The notes beneath the pieces are model-generated. The model worked only from the letters and a program-made list of their open reading frames with translations. It had not been told where the DNA came from and ran no database searches. Positions 8,666 through 16,732 of a stretch of DNA of 42,164 nucleotides are shown in pieces. The stretch is from the NCBI GenBank assembly GCA_947465215.1, contig CANHZX010000004.1, positions 1 through 42,164 of the forward strand, read 5' to 3'. The position numbers and the translations under genes were made by a program. Within the stretch, counting starts at the first letter, position 1; every line of letters begins with the position of its first letter. The DNA is from Betaproteobacteria bacterium. GTDB taxonomy: Bacteria > Pseudomonadota > Gammaproteobacteria > Burkholderiales > SG8-41.

Positions 8666-9199
8666 ATGTCTAGAGTCGGTAAATCCCCGGTCATGCTGCC
8701 GGAAAAAGTCGAGGTTACGATCGCTGCTGATCTGATCTCGGTCAAAGGCCCGCTGGGAACGTTGTCGCAGGCGATCACCCCGAACGTGAAAGTCGAGAAA
8801 ATCGACAATCGCCTCGAAATCAAGCTGAACGAGAATTCGCGTCAGGCGAATGCGATCAGCGGAACGCTGCGCGCGCTGATCGCCAATATGGTTCAGGGTG
8901 TCAGCAAGGGTTTCGAACGCAAGCTGATGCTGGTCGGCGTCGGTTACCGCGCACAGGCGCAGGGCGACAAGCTCAACCTGACGCTCGGTTTTTCGCATCC
9001 TGTTGTTCACCAGTTGCCGGTGGGCGTCAAGGTCGAGACGCCCACGCAGACTGAAATCATCATCAAAGGCGCCGACAAGCAGAAAGTCGGGCAGGTCGCC
9101 GCCGATGTTCGCAATTACCGGCCGCCGGAGCCTTACAAGGGCAAGGGCGTGCGTTATGCCGATGAGCAGATTGTGCTCAAGGAAACGAAGAAGAAGTAA
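8666..9199 (+). CDS. rplF: 50S ribosomal protein L6
   Basis: L6 binds helix 97 of 23S rRNA near the factor-binding site. The 177 residues match E. coli exactly in length. It starts [17 protein letters not shown] and ends with the conserved [16 protein letters not shown] segment. GGGAGAGAG precedes the ATG. It is separated by 12 bases from both neighbours. Confidence 0.97.
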   Translation: MSRVGKSPVMLPEKVEVTIAADLISVKGPLGTLSQAITPNVKVEKIDNRLEIKLNENSRQANAISGTLRALIANMVQGVSKGFERKLMLVGVGYRAQAQGDKLNLTLGFSHPVVHQLPVGVKVETPTQTEIIIKGADKQKVGQVAADVRNYRPPEPYKGKGVRYADEQIVLKETKKK

Positions 9200-9211
9200 G
9201 GCGGATAGAAC

Positions 9212-9568
9212 ATGGTTGAAAAAAACACAGCGCGCCTGCGGCGCGCACGTAGCACCCGGGCCAAGATCGCTGAGCTTAAAGCGGTGCGTCTCACCGTTTA
9301 CCGTTCGAACGGTCATATTTACGCACAGGTTATCGACGCTACCGGTTCGAAGGTCCTTGCAAGTGCATCGACCGCCGAAAAGGAAGTTCGCGCTGCGATG
9401 CCCAATGGCGGCAATGTTGCTGCGGCAGTTGCAATCGGTAAGCGCATTGCCGAGCGCGCAAAGAAAGCCGGCGTCGAGAAGGTCGCGTTTGACCGCGCCG
9501 GCTACCAATATCACGGTCGGGTGAAGGCGTTGGCGGAAGCCGCGCGTGAAGCCGGTCTCAAGTTCTAA
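9212..9568 (+). CDS. rplR: 50S ribosomal protein L18
   Basis: L18 carries 5S rRNA into the 50S subunit together with L5. The 118 residues show [15 protein letters not shown] in the basic N-terminus, then [16 protein letters not shown] and the C-terminal [26 protein letters not shown]. Spacing and order with rplF and rpsE are standard. Confidence 0.97.
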   Translation: MVEKNTARLRRARSTRAKIAELKAVRLTVYRSNGHIYAQVIDATGSKVLASASTAEKEVRAAMPNGGNVAAAVAIGKRIAERAKKAGVEKVAFDRAGYQYHGRVKALAEAAREAGLKF

Positions 9569-9579
9569 CGGAGCAGCGC

Positions 9580-10104
9580 ATGGCAAAAATGCAGGCAGCG
9601 AAAATGCAGACCGGCGAAGAGCGCGGTGACGGCCTTCGTGAAAAAATGGTCGCGATCAACCGTGTCACCAAGGTCGTCAAGGGTGGCCGGGTGATGGGTT
9701 TTGCCGCACTGACCGTGGTCGGCGACGGCGATGGCAGCATCGGCATGGGCAAGGGCAAGGCGCGTGAAGTGCCTGTTGCCGTACAGAAAGCCATGGAAGA
9801 AGCGCGCCGCAAAATGGTCAAGGTTCAGCTCAAGAACGGCACGCTGCAACACGCAGTGATGGGTCGTCACGGCGCCTCCAAGGTTTACATGCAGCCTGCA
9901 TCGGAAGGCACGGGAATCATCGCCGGCGGTCCGGTCCGTGCGGTGCTTGAAGTGATGGGTGTTGCCAACATCCTGGCTAAGTGCATCGGCTCGACCAACC
10001 CCTACAACATCGTCCGCGCCACCATCAATGGCCTGACTGCGATGAACACGCCGGCTGAAATCGCCGCCAAACGCGGCAAGTCGGTCGAAGAGATTCAAGG
10101 GTAA
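9580..10104 (+). CDS. rpsE: 30S ribosomal protein S5
   Basis: S5 lies near the decoding region and mRNA entry, and affects translational accuracy. The 174 residues include [18 protein letters not shown], the double-stranded RNA-binding fold with [22 protein letters not shown], and [14 protein letters not shown]. The N-terminus [12 protein letters not shown] is a few residues longer than in E. coli. GGAG at about 9570 is a plausible ribosome binding site. Confidence 0.97.
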   Translation: MAKMQAAKMQTGEERGDGLREKMVAINRVTKVVKGGRVMGFAALTVVGDGDGSIGMGKGKAREVPVAVQKAMEEARRKMVKVQLKNGTLQHAVMGRHGASKVYMQPASEGTGIIAGGPVRAVLEVMGVANILAKCIGSTNPYNIVRATINGLTAMNTPAEIAAKRGKSVEEIQG

Positions 10105-10110
10105 TCAATC

Positions 10111-10305
10111 ATGGCGAAGAAACCGCAAGGCAAGACAATCAAGGTCACCCTGGTTCGCGGCCTGATCGGCACGCGTCCCGAACATCGCGCCTGTGTGCGT
10201 GGTCTGGGTTTGCGCCGCATCCGTCATACCGTGGAGCTGGTGGATACCCCGGCAGTGCGCGGCATGATCAAAAAAGTCGCCTATCTCGTTCGTTGCGAGG
10301 GATAA
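10111..10305 (+). CDS. rpmD: 50S ribosomal protein L30
   Basis: L30 is a small 50S protein of the bacterial L30/eukaryotic L7 family. The 64 residues include [27 protein letters not shown] in the first half and the usual [15 protein letters not shown] end. It starts six bases after rpsE and its stop abuts the rplO ATG with no gap. Confidence 0.96.
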   Translation: MAKKPQGKTIKVTLVRGLIGTRPEHRACVRGLGLRRIRHTVELVDTPAVRGMIKKVAYLVRCEG

Positions 10306-10761
10306 ATGGAACTGAATAACATCAAACCCGCCAGCGGCGCCAAACACAGCAAGAAGCGTGTAGGTCGCGGTATTGGTTCGGGCACCGGTAAGACTGCTGG
10401 CCGTGGTCATAAAGGTCAGAAGGCTCGCGCAGGCGGTTTTCACAAGGTTGGCTTTGAGGGTGGTCAGATGCCCCTGCATCGCCGACTGCCGAAACGCGGC
10501 TTTCAGTCGCTGACGGCAGGTGATACCGCAGAAGTGCGGCTGGATACGCTACAGAAAATGACTGCCGAAGCCATCGATCTTGACGCGCTGAAAAAGGCCG
10601 GCGTAGTTTCGCGTCTTGCCAAGGGTGCCAAGGTTATTCTGGCCGGAGAAATCAAGCGCAAAGTCGTGCTGAAGGGTCTGTTGGCGAGCAAGGGTGCCAA
10701 GGCTGCGATCGAAAAGGCCGGCGGCACCATCGAACTGCCTGCAGAAAAGGCCGGGAGCTAA
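10306..10761 (+). CDS. rplO: 50S ribosomal protein L15
   Basis: L15 is a late-assembly 50S protein. The 151 residues begin [22 protein letters not shown], followed by the Gly-rich basic arm [17 protein letters not shown] and the segment [17 protein letters not shown]. The ATG follows the rpmD stop directly. GAGG at about 10297-10300 lies inside rpmD and can act as ribosome binding site. It ends three bases before the secY start. Confidence 0.97.
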   Translation: MELNNIKPASGAKHSKKRVGRGIGSGTGKTAGRGHKGQKARAGGFHKVGFEGGQMPLHRRLPKRGFQSLTAGDTAEVRLDTLQKMTAEAIDLDALKKAGVVSRLAKGAKVILAGEIKRKVVLKGLLASKGAKAAIEKAGGTIELPAEKAGS

Positions 10762-10764
10762 GCT

Positions 10765-12084
10765 TTGGCCGTAGGCGCTGCACTGTCGGGAGCAGGAAAG
10801 TTTGGCGACCTCAAGCGTCGCCTGCTGTTTCTCATCGGCGCGCTGATCGTCTTTCGCATCGGTTCGTATATTCCGGTTCCGGGCATCGACCAAGCCCAGC
10901 TTGCCGAGCTGTTCAAGTCTCAGCGCGGCGGTATCCTGGACATGTTCAACATGTTTTCGGGCGGTTCGCTGTCACGTTTTTCGATTTTCACGCTGGGCAT
11001 CATGCCTTACATCTCGGCGTCGATCATCATGCAGTTGATGACTGTGGTATCGCCGACGCTGGAGGCGCTGAAGAAGGAAGGCGAGTCTGGTCGGCGCAAG
11101 ATTACGCAATACACGCGTTACGGAACGGCGGCTCTGGCGATTGTGCAGGGCATGGCAATCGCGATTGCATTCGAGCAGCAGAAAGTGGCGGTTGATCCAG
11201 GCCTGATGTTTCGGCTGACGGCGATGGTCACGCTGGTGACAGGCACGATGTTTCTGATGTGGCTTGGTGAGCAGATTACCGAGCGCGGCATCGGCAACGG
11301 CATCTCGCTGATCATTTTTGCCGGTATTGCGGCAGGTTTTCCGCAGGCTGTTGGCGGCACGCTGGAACTGGCACGCACCGGGGCATTCTCGATTCCGTTC
11401 GTGTTGTTCATTTTCGTGCTGGTGGTGGCGGTAACGGCGTTTGTCTGCTTCGTAGAAAAGGGCCAGCGAAAGATTCTGGTGAATTACGCAAAGCGGCAGG
11501 TCGGACGCAAGGTTTACGGCGGGCAGTCTTCGCACCTGCCGTTGAAGCTGAACATGTCGGGTGTGATCCCTCCGATTTTTGCTTCAAGCATCATCCTGTT
11601 TCCGGGCACTGTGGCTGGATGGCTGGGTGAAAACGAAGGCATGGTTTGGTTGAAGAACGTGGCGGCAGTGTTGCATCCGGGACAGCCGATTTACACGCTT
11701 TTTTATGCCACGGCGATTATATTTTTCTGCTTTTTCTATACGGCTCTGGTGTTCAACCCGAAAGAAACGGCTGAGAACCTGAAGAAGAGCGGTGCGTTTG
11801 TGCCCGGGATCCGTCCCGGCGACCAGACCGCCCGCTACATCGAGAAAGTGACGATGCGTTTGACGCTGGGCGGCGCGATCTATGTGACGCTGGTCTGCCT
11901 GGTGCCCGAATTGCTGATCGTCTGGAAGAATGTGCCGTTTTACTTCGGCGGAACATCACTGCTGATCATCGTGGTGGTGACCCTGGATTTCATGGCACAG
12001 GTGCAGGCTTATGTGATGTCGCATCAATATGAAAGTCTGCTTAAGAAAGCAAACTTTAAAGGCGGTGTGTTCCCGACGCGGTAA
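10765..12084 (+). CDS. secY: Preprotein translocase subunit SecY (TTG start)
   Basis: SecY is the channel subunit of the SecYEG translocon in the inner membrane. The 439 residues match the family and contain about ten hydrophobic segments. Recognisable parts include [28 protein letters not shown] in TM1 and plug region, and the C-terminal [12 protein letters not shown]. The start is a TTG at 10765: no ATG lies near the homologous N-terminus, and GGGAG at 10752-10756 is suitably placed eight bases upstream. It is embedded between rplO (3-base gap) and infA (no gap), as in the spc operon elsewhere. Confidence 0.96.
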   Translation: MAVGAALSGAGKFGDLKRRLLFLIGALIVFRIGSYIPVPGIDQAQLAELFKSQRGGILDMFNMFSGGSLSRFSIFTLGIMPYISASIIMQLMTVVSPTLEALKKEGESGRRKITQYTRYGTAALAIVQGMAIAIAFEQQKVAVDPGLMFRLTAMVTLVTGTMFLMWLGEQITERGIGNGISLIIFAGIAAGFPQAVGGTLELARTGAFSIPFVLFIFVLVVAVTAFVCFVEKGQRKILVNYAKRQVGRKVYGGQSSHLPLKLNMSGVIPPIFASSIILFPGTVAGWLGENEGMVWLKNVAAVLHPGQPIYTLFYATAIIFFCFFYTALVFNPKETAENLKKSGAFVPGIRPGDQTARYIEKVTMRLTLGGAIYVTLVCLVPELLIVWKNVPFYFGGTSLLIIVVVTLDFMAQVQAYVMSHQYESLLKKANFKGGVFPTR

Positions 12085-12303
12085 ATGGCGAAAGAAGACA
12101 CGATACAGATGCAGGGCGAGATCGTGGAGACCCTGCCTAATGCGACGTTTCGGGTAAAGCTGGAGAATGGCCATATGGTACTTGGCCATATCTCGGGAAA
12201 AATGCGGATGCATTACATCCGGATTCTGCCCGGGGACAAGGTGACCGTTGAACTGACGCCCTACGATTTGACCAAAGGGCGCATTGTTTTCCGGGCGAAA
12301 TAG
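12085..12303 (+). CDS. infA: Translation initiation factor IF-1
   Basis: IF-1 binds the ribosomal A site during initiation. The 72 residues match the family exactly, with an OB fold that begins [20 protein letters not shown] and continues [14 protein letters not shown]. The ATG follows the secY stop with no gap, so it is translated by re-initiation. Its place between secY and rpmJ is common in betaproteobacteria and differs from E. coli, where infA is elsewhere. Confidence 0.97.
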   Translation: MAKEDTIQMQGEIVETLPNATFRVKLENGHMVLGHISGKMRMHYIRILPGDKVTVELTPYDLTKGRIVFRAK

Positions 12304-12326
12304 GCTGCGAGCGAAAGAGGTATGAC

Positions 12327-12440
12327 ATGAAAGTACAGGCATCGGTTAAGCGCATGTGCCGCAACTGCAAGGTTGTGAAGCGCAACGGTGTGGTTCGGGT
12401 GATCTGCAAAGATCCGCGCCACAAGCAGCGTCAGGGTTGA
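12327..12440 (+). CDS. rpmJ: 50S ribosomal protein L36 (zinc form)
   Basis: L36 is the smallest 50S protein. The 37-residue frame starts [17 protein letters not shown] and has the zinc ligands C11, C14, C27 and H32, so it is the zinc-binding form. AAGAGG at 12315-12320 is the ribosome binding site. It closes the spc group, and the next gene follows after a promoter-like gap. Confidence 0.95.
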   Translation: MKVQASVKRMCRNCKVVKRNGVVRVICKDPRHKQRQG

Positions 12441-12442
12441 TC

Positions 12443-12461
12443 GGTTCATTGAATATGAACC
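12443..12461. promoter_or_regulatory. Inverted repeat over the alpha-operon -35 box
   Basis: GGTTCAT (12443-12449) and ATGAACC (12455-12461) form a perfect 7-base inverted repeat around TGAAT. It starts two bases after the rpmJ stop and covers the -35 hexamer of the downstream promoter. No T-run follows, so it is unlikely to be an intrinsic terminator. It could be an operator or an RNA hairpin at the end of the spc transcript. Confidence 0.5.
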
Positions 12462-12477
12462 AGTCAAAAGTTATAAT
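12449..12477 (+). promoter_or_regulatory. Promoter-like site of the alpha operon
   Basis: TTGAAT (12449-12454) and a perfect TATAAT (12472-12477) are separated by the optimal 17 bases, close to a consensus sigma-70 promoter. The predicted leader before rpsM is only about 20-25 bases. It would give the alpha genes their own transcription start in addition to read-through from spc. Confidence 0.75.
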
Positions 12478-12506
12478 TTCCAGTTTTCCATTGGTGGGGT
12501 GAGTAA

Positions 12507-12881
12507 ATGGCCCGCATAGGTGGCGTCAACATAGCAAACCATCAGCACGCAGAAGTCGCGCTGACGGCAATCTACGGCATTGGCCGGAGCCGTGCCCGCC
12601 TGATCTGCACGGCGGCAGGCATTAATACTGCGACCAAGATCAAGGATCTGTCCGATACGGACATGGAGAAACTGCGCGAGCAGGTGGCGAAGTTCACCAC
12701 TGAAGGTGATCTGCGCCGCGAAATTTCCATGAATATCAAGCGACTGATGGACCTCGGCACCTGGCGCGGCAAGCGTCATCGCGCCGGTCTGCCGGTTCGT
12801 GGTCAGCGCACCCGTACCAATGCACGCACCCGCAAGGGTCCGCGCAAGGCCGCAGTGAAAATCCAGCGTCCGGCCGCTTAA
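12507..12881 (+). CDS. rpsM: 30S ribosomal protein S13
   Basis: S13 lies in the 30S head and contacts P-site tRNA and the 50S subunit. The 124 residues include [30 protein letters not shown] and the C-terminal [31 protein letters not shown] just before the ATG is the ribosome binding site. It opens the alpha group in the usual order rpsM-rpsK-rpsD-rpoA-rplQ. Confidence 0.97.
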   Translation: MARIGGVNIANHQHAEVALTAIYGIGRSRARLICTAAGINTATKIKDLSDTDMEKLREQVAKFTTEGDLRREISMNIKRLMDLGTWRGKRHRAGLPVRGQRTRTNARTRKGPRKAAVKIQRPAA

Positions 12882-12897
12882 TTGAGAGTGACTATAT

Positions 12898-13287
12898 ATG
12901 GCTAAGGCAAGCACCAGGGTTCGCAAGAAGGTCAAGAAGAATGTGGCGGAAGGCGTCGCCCACGTTCACGCTTCCTTCAACAACACGATCGTCACGATCA
13001 CCGACCGTCAGGGCAATGCCCTGGCGTGGGCGACTTCGGGCAGTAATGGTTTCAAGGGCTCACGGAAGTCGACCCCTTTTGCCGCTCAGATCGCTGCCGA
13101 AAAGGCCGGTCGTCTTGCACAGGAATGCGGTGTGAAGAACATCGAAGTCCTCATCAAGGGACCCGGACCCGGACGCGAGTCCGCAGTGCGCGCGCTGAAC
13201 GCCGTAGGTTTCAAGATCACTAGCATCTCCGATGTGACGCCCGTGCCGCATAACGGCTGTCGTCCGCCGAAGAAACGCAGAATTTAA
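12898..13287 (+). CDS. rpsK: 30S ribosomal protein S11
   Basis: S11 is a platform protein of the 30S subunit near the E site. The 129 residues match E. coli length. It has [39 protein letters not shown] and the conserved end [18 protein letters not shown] after its stop serves rpsD. Confidence 0.97.
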   Translation: MAKASTRVRKKVKKNVAEGVAHVHASFNNTIVTITDRQGNALAWATSGSNGFKGSRKSTPFAAQIAAEKAGRLAQECGVKNIEVLIKGPGPGRESAVRALNAVGFKITSISDVTPVPHNGCRPPKKRRI

Positions 13288-13301
13288 GGGAGATCCCACA
13301 A

Positions 13302-13928
13302 GTGGCCAGGAATCTCGATGCAAAATGCCGGCAGTGCCGGCGCGAAGGCGAAAAACTCTTCCTGAAAGGGGAGAAGTGTTTCACCGACAAATGTGCGATG
13401 GAGCGTCGTGCTTACCCCCCGGGTCAGCACGGCCAGAAGAATTCCCGTCTTTCGGGTTATGGCGTTCAGCTGCGCGAGAAACAAAAAGTGCGCAGGATTT
13501 ACGGCATTCTCGAGCGGCAATTCCGCAAGACCTACAAAGAAGCGGCAGCCAGCAAGGGCGTGACCGGCGAAGCACTGCTGCAGAGCCTGGAAAGCCGGCT
13601 CGACACCGTTGTCTACCGCATGGGTTTCGGTGCCTCGCGCACGGAAGCACGTCAGGTGGTCCGCCACAACGGCATCCTCGTCAACGGCAAACGGGTCAAC
13701 ATCCCGTCGTTCCAGTGCCGTCCGGGTGATGTGGTTGAAGTGGCGCAGCCGGCGAAAGCGCAACTGCGCATCAAGGGTGCGTCAGAAGCTGCCGAATCGC
13801 GCGGTTATCCGGAGTGGATCGAGGTTGACTCGAAGGCGCTGAAAGGCACCTTCAAGGCCCGGCCGCAGCGCTCCGAACTGCCGTCCACGATCAATGAGTC
13901 GCTCATCGTCGAGCTTTACTCGAAATAA
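13302..13928 (+). CDS. rpsD: 30S ribosomal protein S4 (zinc-type, GTG start)
   Basis: S4 nucleates 30S body assembly. In E. coli it represses the alpha operon. The 208 residues start at GTG 13302, fixed by the family N-terminus [20 protein letters not shown] and by AAGGGAG at 13286-13292. Four cysteines (C9, C12, C26, C31) form a zinc-site pattern like that of Thermus S4, unlike the mostly cysteine-free E. coli protein. The S4 RNA-binding domain follows ([31 protein letters not shown]), and the usual [10 protein letters not shown] ends the protein. Confidence 0.97.
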   Translation: MARNLDAKCRQCRREGEKLFLKGEKCFTDKCAMERRAYPPGQHGQKNSRLSGYGVQLREKQKVRRIYGILERQFRKTYKEAAASKGVTGEALLQSLESRLDTVVYRMGFGASRTEARQVVRHNGILVNGKRVNIPSFQCRPGDVVEVAQPAKAQLRIKGASEAAESRGYPEWIEVDSKALKGTFKARPQRSELPSTINESLIVELYSK

Positions 13929-13949
13929 TTCCCGAGAGGTAGATCCGTC

Positions 13950-14927
13950 ATGTCCAGCAGCGCCTTCCTCAAGCCTCGGATCATCGATGTACAGGGTGTG
14001 TCACCGTTCCACGCCAAGGTTACGATGGAACCGTTCGAGCGCGGCTACGGCCACACGCTCGGCAATGCACTGCGCCGCACGCTGCTGTCTTCCATGCCGG
14101 GTTACGCGGCTACGGAAGTCAAGATTGCAGGCGTGCTGCACGAGTACTCCACCATCGACGGCGTCCAGGAGGACGTGGTTGATATTCTTCTGAACCTGAA
14201 AGGCATCGTTCTGCGTCTGCACAACCGCGACGAAGCCATTCTGACCCTGAAGAAGTCCGGTGAAGGCGTCGTGACCGCGGCTGACATTGAGCCGATGCAC
14301 GATGTCGAAATCATCAATCCCGATCACGTGATTGCTCATCTGACGGCGGGTGGCAAGCTCGACGTGCAGATCAAGGTCGAAAAAGGCCGTGGCTATGTTG
14401 CCGCTGTCACCCGACGCGGCGACGAAGAAGCTCGCAGCGTCGGCGGTCTGATGCTGGATGCCTCGTTCGGTCCCGTGCGTCGCGTCAGCTATGCGGTGGA
14501 ATCTGCGCGCGTTGAACAGCGTACCGACCTCGACAAGCTGGTGATCGACATCGAAACTAACGGTGCGATCGATCCGGAAGAAGCCGTGCGGTATGCGGCC
14601 CGGGTTCTGGTCGAACAGCTGTCTGTGTTTGCCGATCTCAAAGGCACTCCGGCGCTGATCGAAGAGAAGAAAGCCACACAGATTGATCCGGTGCTGCTGC
14701 GTCCGGTCGATGATCTGGAGCTGACCGTTCGTTCGGCCAACTGCCTCAAAGCTGAAAACATTTACTACATCGGCGATCTGATCCAGCGCACCGAAACGGA
14801 GTTGCTGAAAACCCCGAATCTGGGTCGCAAATCGCTGAACGAAATCAAGGAAGTGCTGGCCTCCCGCGGTCTTACGCTGGGGATGAAGCTGGAAAACTGG
14901 CCGCCTGCCGGCCTCGAAAAGGTTTAA
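13950..14927 (+). CDS. rpoA: RNA polymerase alpha subunit
   Basis: The alpha subunit dimerises to assemble RNA polymerase and contacts UP elements and activators. The 325 residues match the family. The N-terminal domain includes [23 protein letters not shown]. The C-terminal domain from about residue 245 has [20 protein letters not shown], which contains the DNA-contacting arginine, and [18 protein letters not shown]. It lies between rpsD and rplQ as in most bacteria. AGAGGTAG before the ATG is the ribosome binding site. Confidence 0.98.
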   Translation: MSSSAFLKPRIIDVQGVSPFHAKVTMEPFERGYGHTLGNALRRTLLSSMPGYAATEVKIAGVLHEYSTIDGVQEDVVDILLNLKGIVLRLHNRDEAILTLKKSGEGVVTAADIEPMHDVEIINPDHVIAHLTAGGKLDVQIKVEKGRGYVAAVTRRGDEEARSVGGLMLDASFGPVRRVSYAVESARVEQRTDLDKLVIDIETNGAIDPEEAVRYAARVLVEQLSVFADLKGTPALIEEKKATQIDPVLLRPVDDLELTVRSANCLKAENIYYIGDLIQRTETELLKTPNLGRKSLNEIKEVLASRGLTLGMKLENWPPAGLEKV

Positions 14928-14936
14928 GAGGGCATC

Positions 14937-15335
14937 ATGCGTCATCGTCACGGTTTACGGAAACTCAATCGCACCAGTAGCCATCGTCTGGCAATGCTGC
15001 GCAATATGGCCAACTCGCTGCTGCGTCACGAAGCGATCAAAACCACATTGCCCAAGGCCAAGGAACTGCGCCGCGTGGTCGAGCCGATCATAACTCTGGG
15101 CAAGAAGCCGACTCTGGCCAATCGCCGCCTGGCATTCGATCGTCTGCGCGACCGCGAGAACGTGGTAAAGCTGTTCGAACTGCTGGGACCGCGTTACGCC
15201 AAACGTAACGGCGGCTACCTGCGCATCCTTAAATTCGGCTTCCGCAAAGGCGACAACGCGCCGATGGCGTATGTCGAACTGATGGATCGTCCGGAAGAGG
15301 CTGCTGAAGCCAAGACGGAAACGGCAGCTGCCTGA
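14937..15335 (+). CDS. rplQ: 50S ribosomal protein L17
   Basis: L17 lies at the solvent side of the 50S subunit near the tunnel exit. The 132 residues begin [24 protein letters not shown] and include [17 protein letters not shown] and [21 protein letters not shown] short acidic Ala/Glu-rich tail ends the protein. It is the last gene of the block, followed 11 bases later by a strong terminator. Confidence 0.97.
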   Translation: MRHRHGLRKLNRTSSHRLAMLRNMANSLLRHEAIKTTLPKAKELRRVVEPIITLGKKPTLANRRLAFDRLRDRENVVKLFELLGPRYAKRNGGYLRILKFGFRKGDNAPMAYVELMDRPEEAAEAKTETAAA

Positions 15336-15346
15336 TCACCGGCCGC

Positions 15347-15383
15347 ACGTAAAAAAACCGGGTAAACCCCGGTTTTTTTACGT
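15347..15383. terminator. Bidirectional terminator after rplQ
   Basis: A perfect 16-base inverted repeat surrounds a 5-base loop. The core is CCGGG (15358-15362) and CCCGG (15368-15372), flanked by seven A on the left, seven T on the right, and ACGT at both ends. The symmetry makes it functional on both strands. It ends the alpha operon and lies 69 bases beyond the 3' end of the converging glycerate kinase gene. Confidence 0.92.
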
Positions 15384-15451
15384 CGGAAATTTGTATAAAA
15401 CCGTTTAAAAACAAATGCTTATATTTATTCCGGTTATTGCCGGCGACTGTT

Positions 15452-16732
15452 TCAGGTAATCAGAATCACCCGATAATCATTGACGTTGGTACGCGTCGCG
15501 CCGGTGACGACAAGGTCTCCGGTGGCTTCAAAAAAGCTGTAGGCATCATTGCCGTCCAGTAATGCCGCGGCGTTGATATGTTTGCGCGCAGCACGCTGCA
15601 GTGAATCCGGTGTCAGCAGGGCGCCGGCATTGTCTTCAGAGCCGTCGATGCCGTCGGTGTCGCCGGCCAGAGCATGGATGTTGGGCGCACCATACAGATC
15701 CAGTGCCAGGGAGAGCAGGAATTCGGCGCAACGTCCGCCGCGGCCTTTGCCGCGAACGGTGACCGTACACTCGCCCCCGGAAATCAACGCAACCGGTGGC
15801 TGCCACGGGGCATTATGTTCACGAACAGCGCGGGACAAGGCACCGTAAACCTTGGCGACTTCGCGCGCCTCACCGGTGACCGAGTCGCCGAGAATCGCCG
15901 GTGTAACACCCTTCGAGCGGAAGTAATCGGCAGCCGCCTGCAGCGATTGCCATGCCGTTGCAATGACCTTGTTCTGGGTCTTGGCAAACGCACGATCTCC
16001 GGCCTTGGGCGTTTCGGCGATTTCGCCGCGTTCACCACGCGCCAGATGCGCGGCGATCGCAGGCGGAGGCTGTACGCCGTAACGTTCCAGGATGGCGATC
16101 GCGTCCGCGTAAGTCGTCGGATCCGGTGCACAGGGCCCGGAAGCGATATGCGTCGGATCATCTCCTGTGACATCCGAGATGACCAGGGCCAGAACCGGTG
16201 CGCGTGATGCCGCAGCCAGCCTGCCGCCCTGAATTTGCGACAGGTGTTTGCGCACGGTGTTCATCGCCTGGATCGGTGCACCCGAATACAGCAGCTGTTT
16301 GGTGACCTGTTTCAGATCCGCCATCGAAACGCCATCCGCAGGCAGTGACAACAGGCTCGATCCGCCTCCGGAGACCAGTACCAGCAGCAGGTCCTGCGGC
16401 GTCAGTGTTTTGACCTTCTTGAGAATTTCCGCGGCAGCCTGCTCGCCGGCCGAGTCCGGCACTGGATGGCCGGCTTCAATCACGGTGATACGGTTGGTCA
16501 GCAGTCCGTGGCGATAACGCGTGATAACCAGACCGTCGAGCGGCGCCGCGGCCGGCCAGGATTGTTCGACGGCTAGTGCCATCGATGCTGCCGCCTTGCC
16601 CGCACCGATCACCAGCGTACGGCCTTTGGGTGGCGGCGGCAGGTGCGCAGGGAGAATGCGCTGCGGATCGGCCGCAGCGACTGCCGCGGCAAAACTGCCG
16701 GTGAGCAGTTCGCGCGCGGCCTCGGATTTCAC
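15452..16732 (-). CDS. Glycerate 2-kinase (GckA/TtuD family)
   Basis: The 426-residue product belongs to the DUF4147/MOFRL glycerate kinase family, which phosphorylates D-glycerate to 2-phosphoglycerate in hydroxypyruvate, glyoxylate and tartrate metabolism. Members were once annotated as hydroxypyruvate reductase TtuD. Support comes from [15 protein letters not shown] near the N-terminus, [36 protein letters not shown], and the MOFRL-type [18 protein letters not shown] near the C-terminus. It begins with GTG at 16732, overlapping the uvrA stop by three bases, so it looks translationally coupled to uvrA. No other pathway gene is nearby. Substrate is family-based inference. Confidence 0.88.
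   Translation of the reverse strand: MKSEAARELLTGSFAAAVAAADPQRILPAHLPPPPKGRTLVIGAGKAAASMALAVEQSWPAAAPLDGLVITRYRHGLLTNRITVIEAGHPVPDSAGEQAAAEILKKVKTLTPQDLLLVLVSGGGSSLLSLPADGVSMADLKQVTKQLLYSGAPIQAMNTVRKHLSQIQGGRLAAASRAPVLALVISDVTGDDPTHIASGPCAPDPTTYADAIAILERYGVQPPPAIAAHLARGERGEIAETPKAGDRAFAKTQNKVIATAWQSLQAAADYFRSKGVTPAILGDSVTGEAREVAKVYGALSRAVREHNAPWQPPVALISGGECTVTVRGKGRGGRCAEFLLSLALDLYGAPNIHALAGDTDGIDGSEDNAGALLTPDSLQRAARKHINAAALLDGNDAYSFFEATGDLVVTGATRTNVNDYRVILIT

Noticed and set aside
2000-9586. Long minus-strand open frames opposite the ribosomal genes (for example 2000-2947, 4286-5581 and 8147-9586)
   Set aside because: They lie entirely opposite strongly conserved genes, have Arg/His/Gln-rich shadow composition and no recognisable domains.
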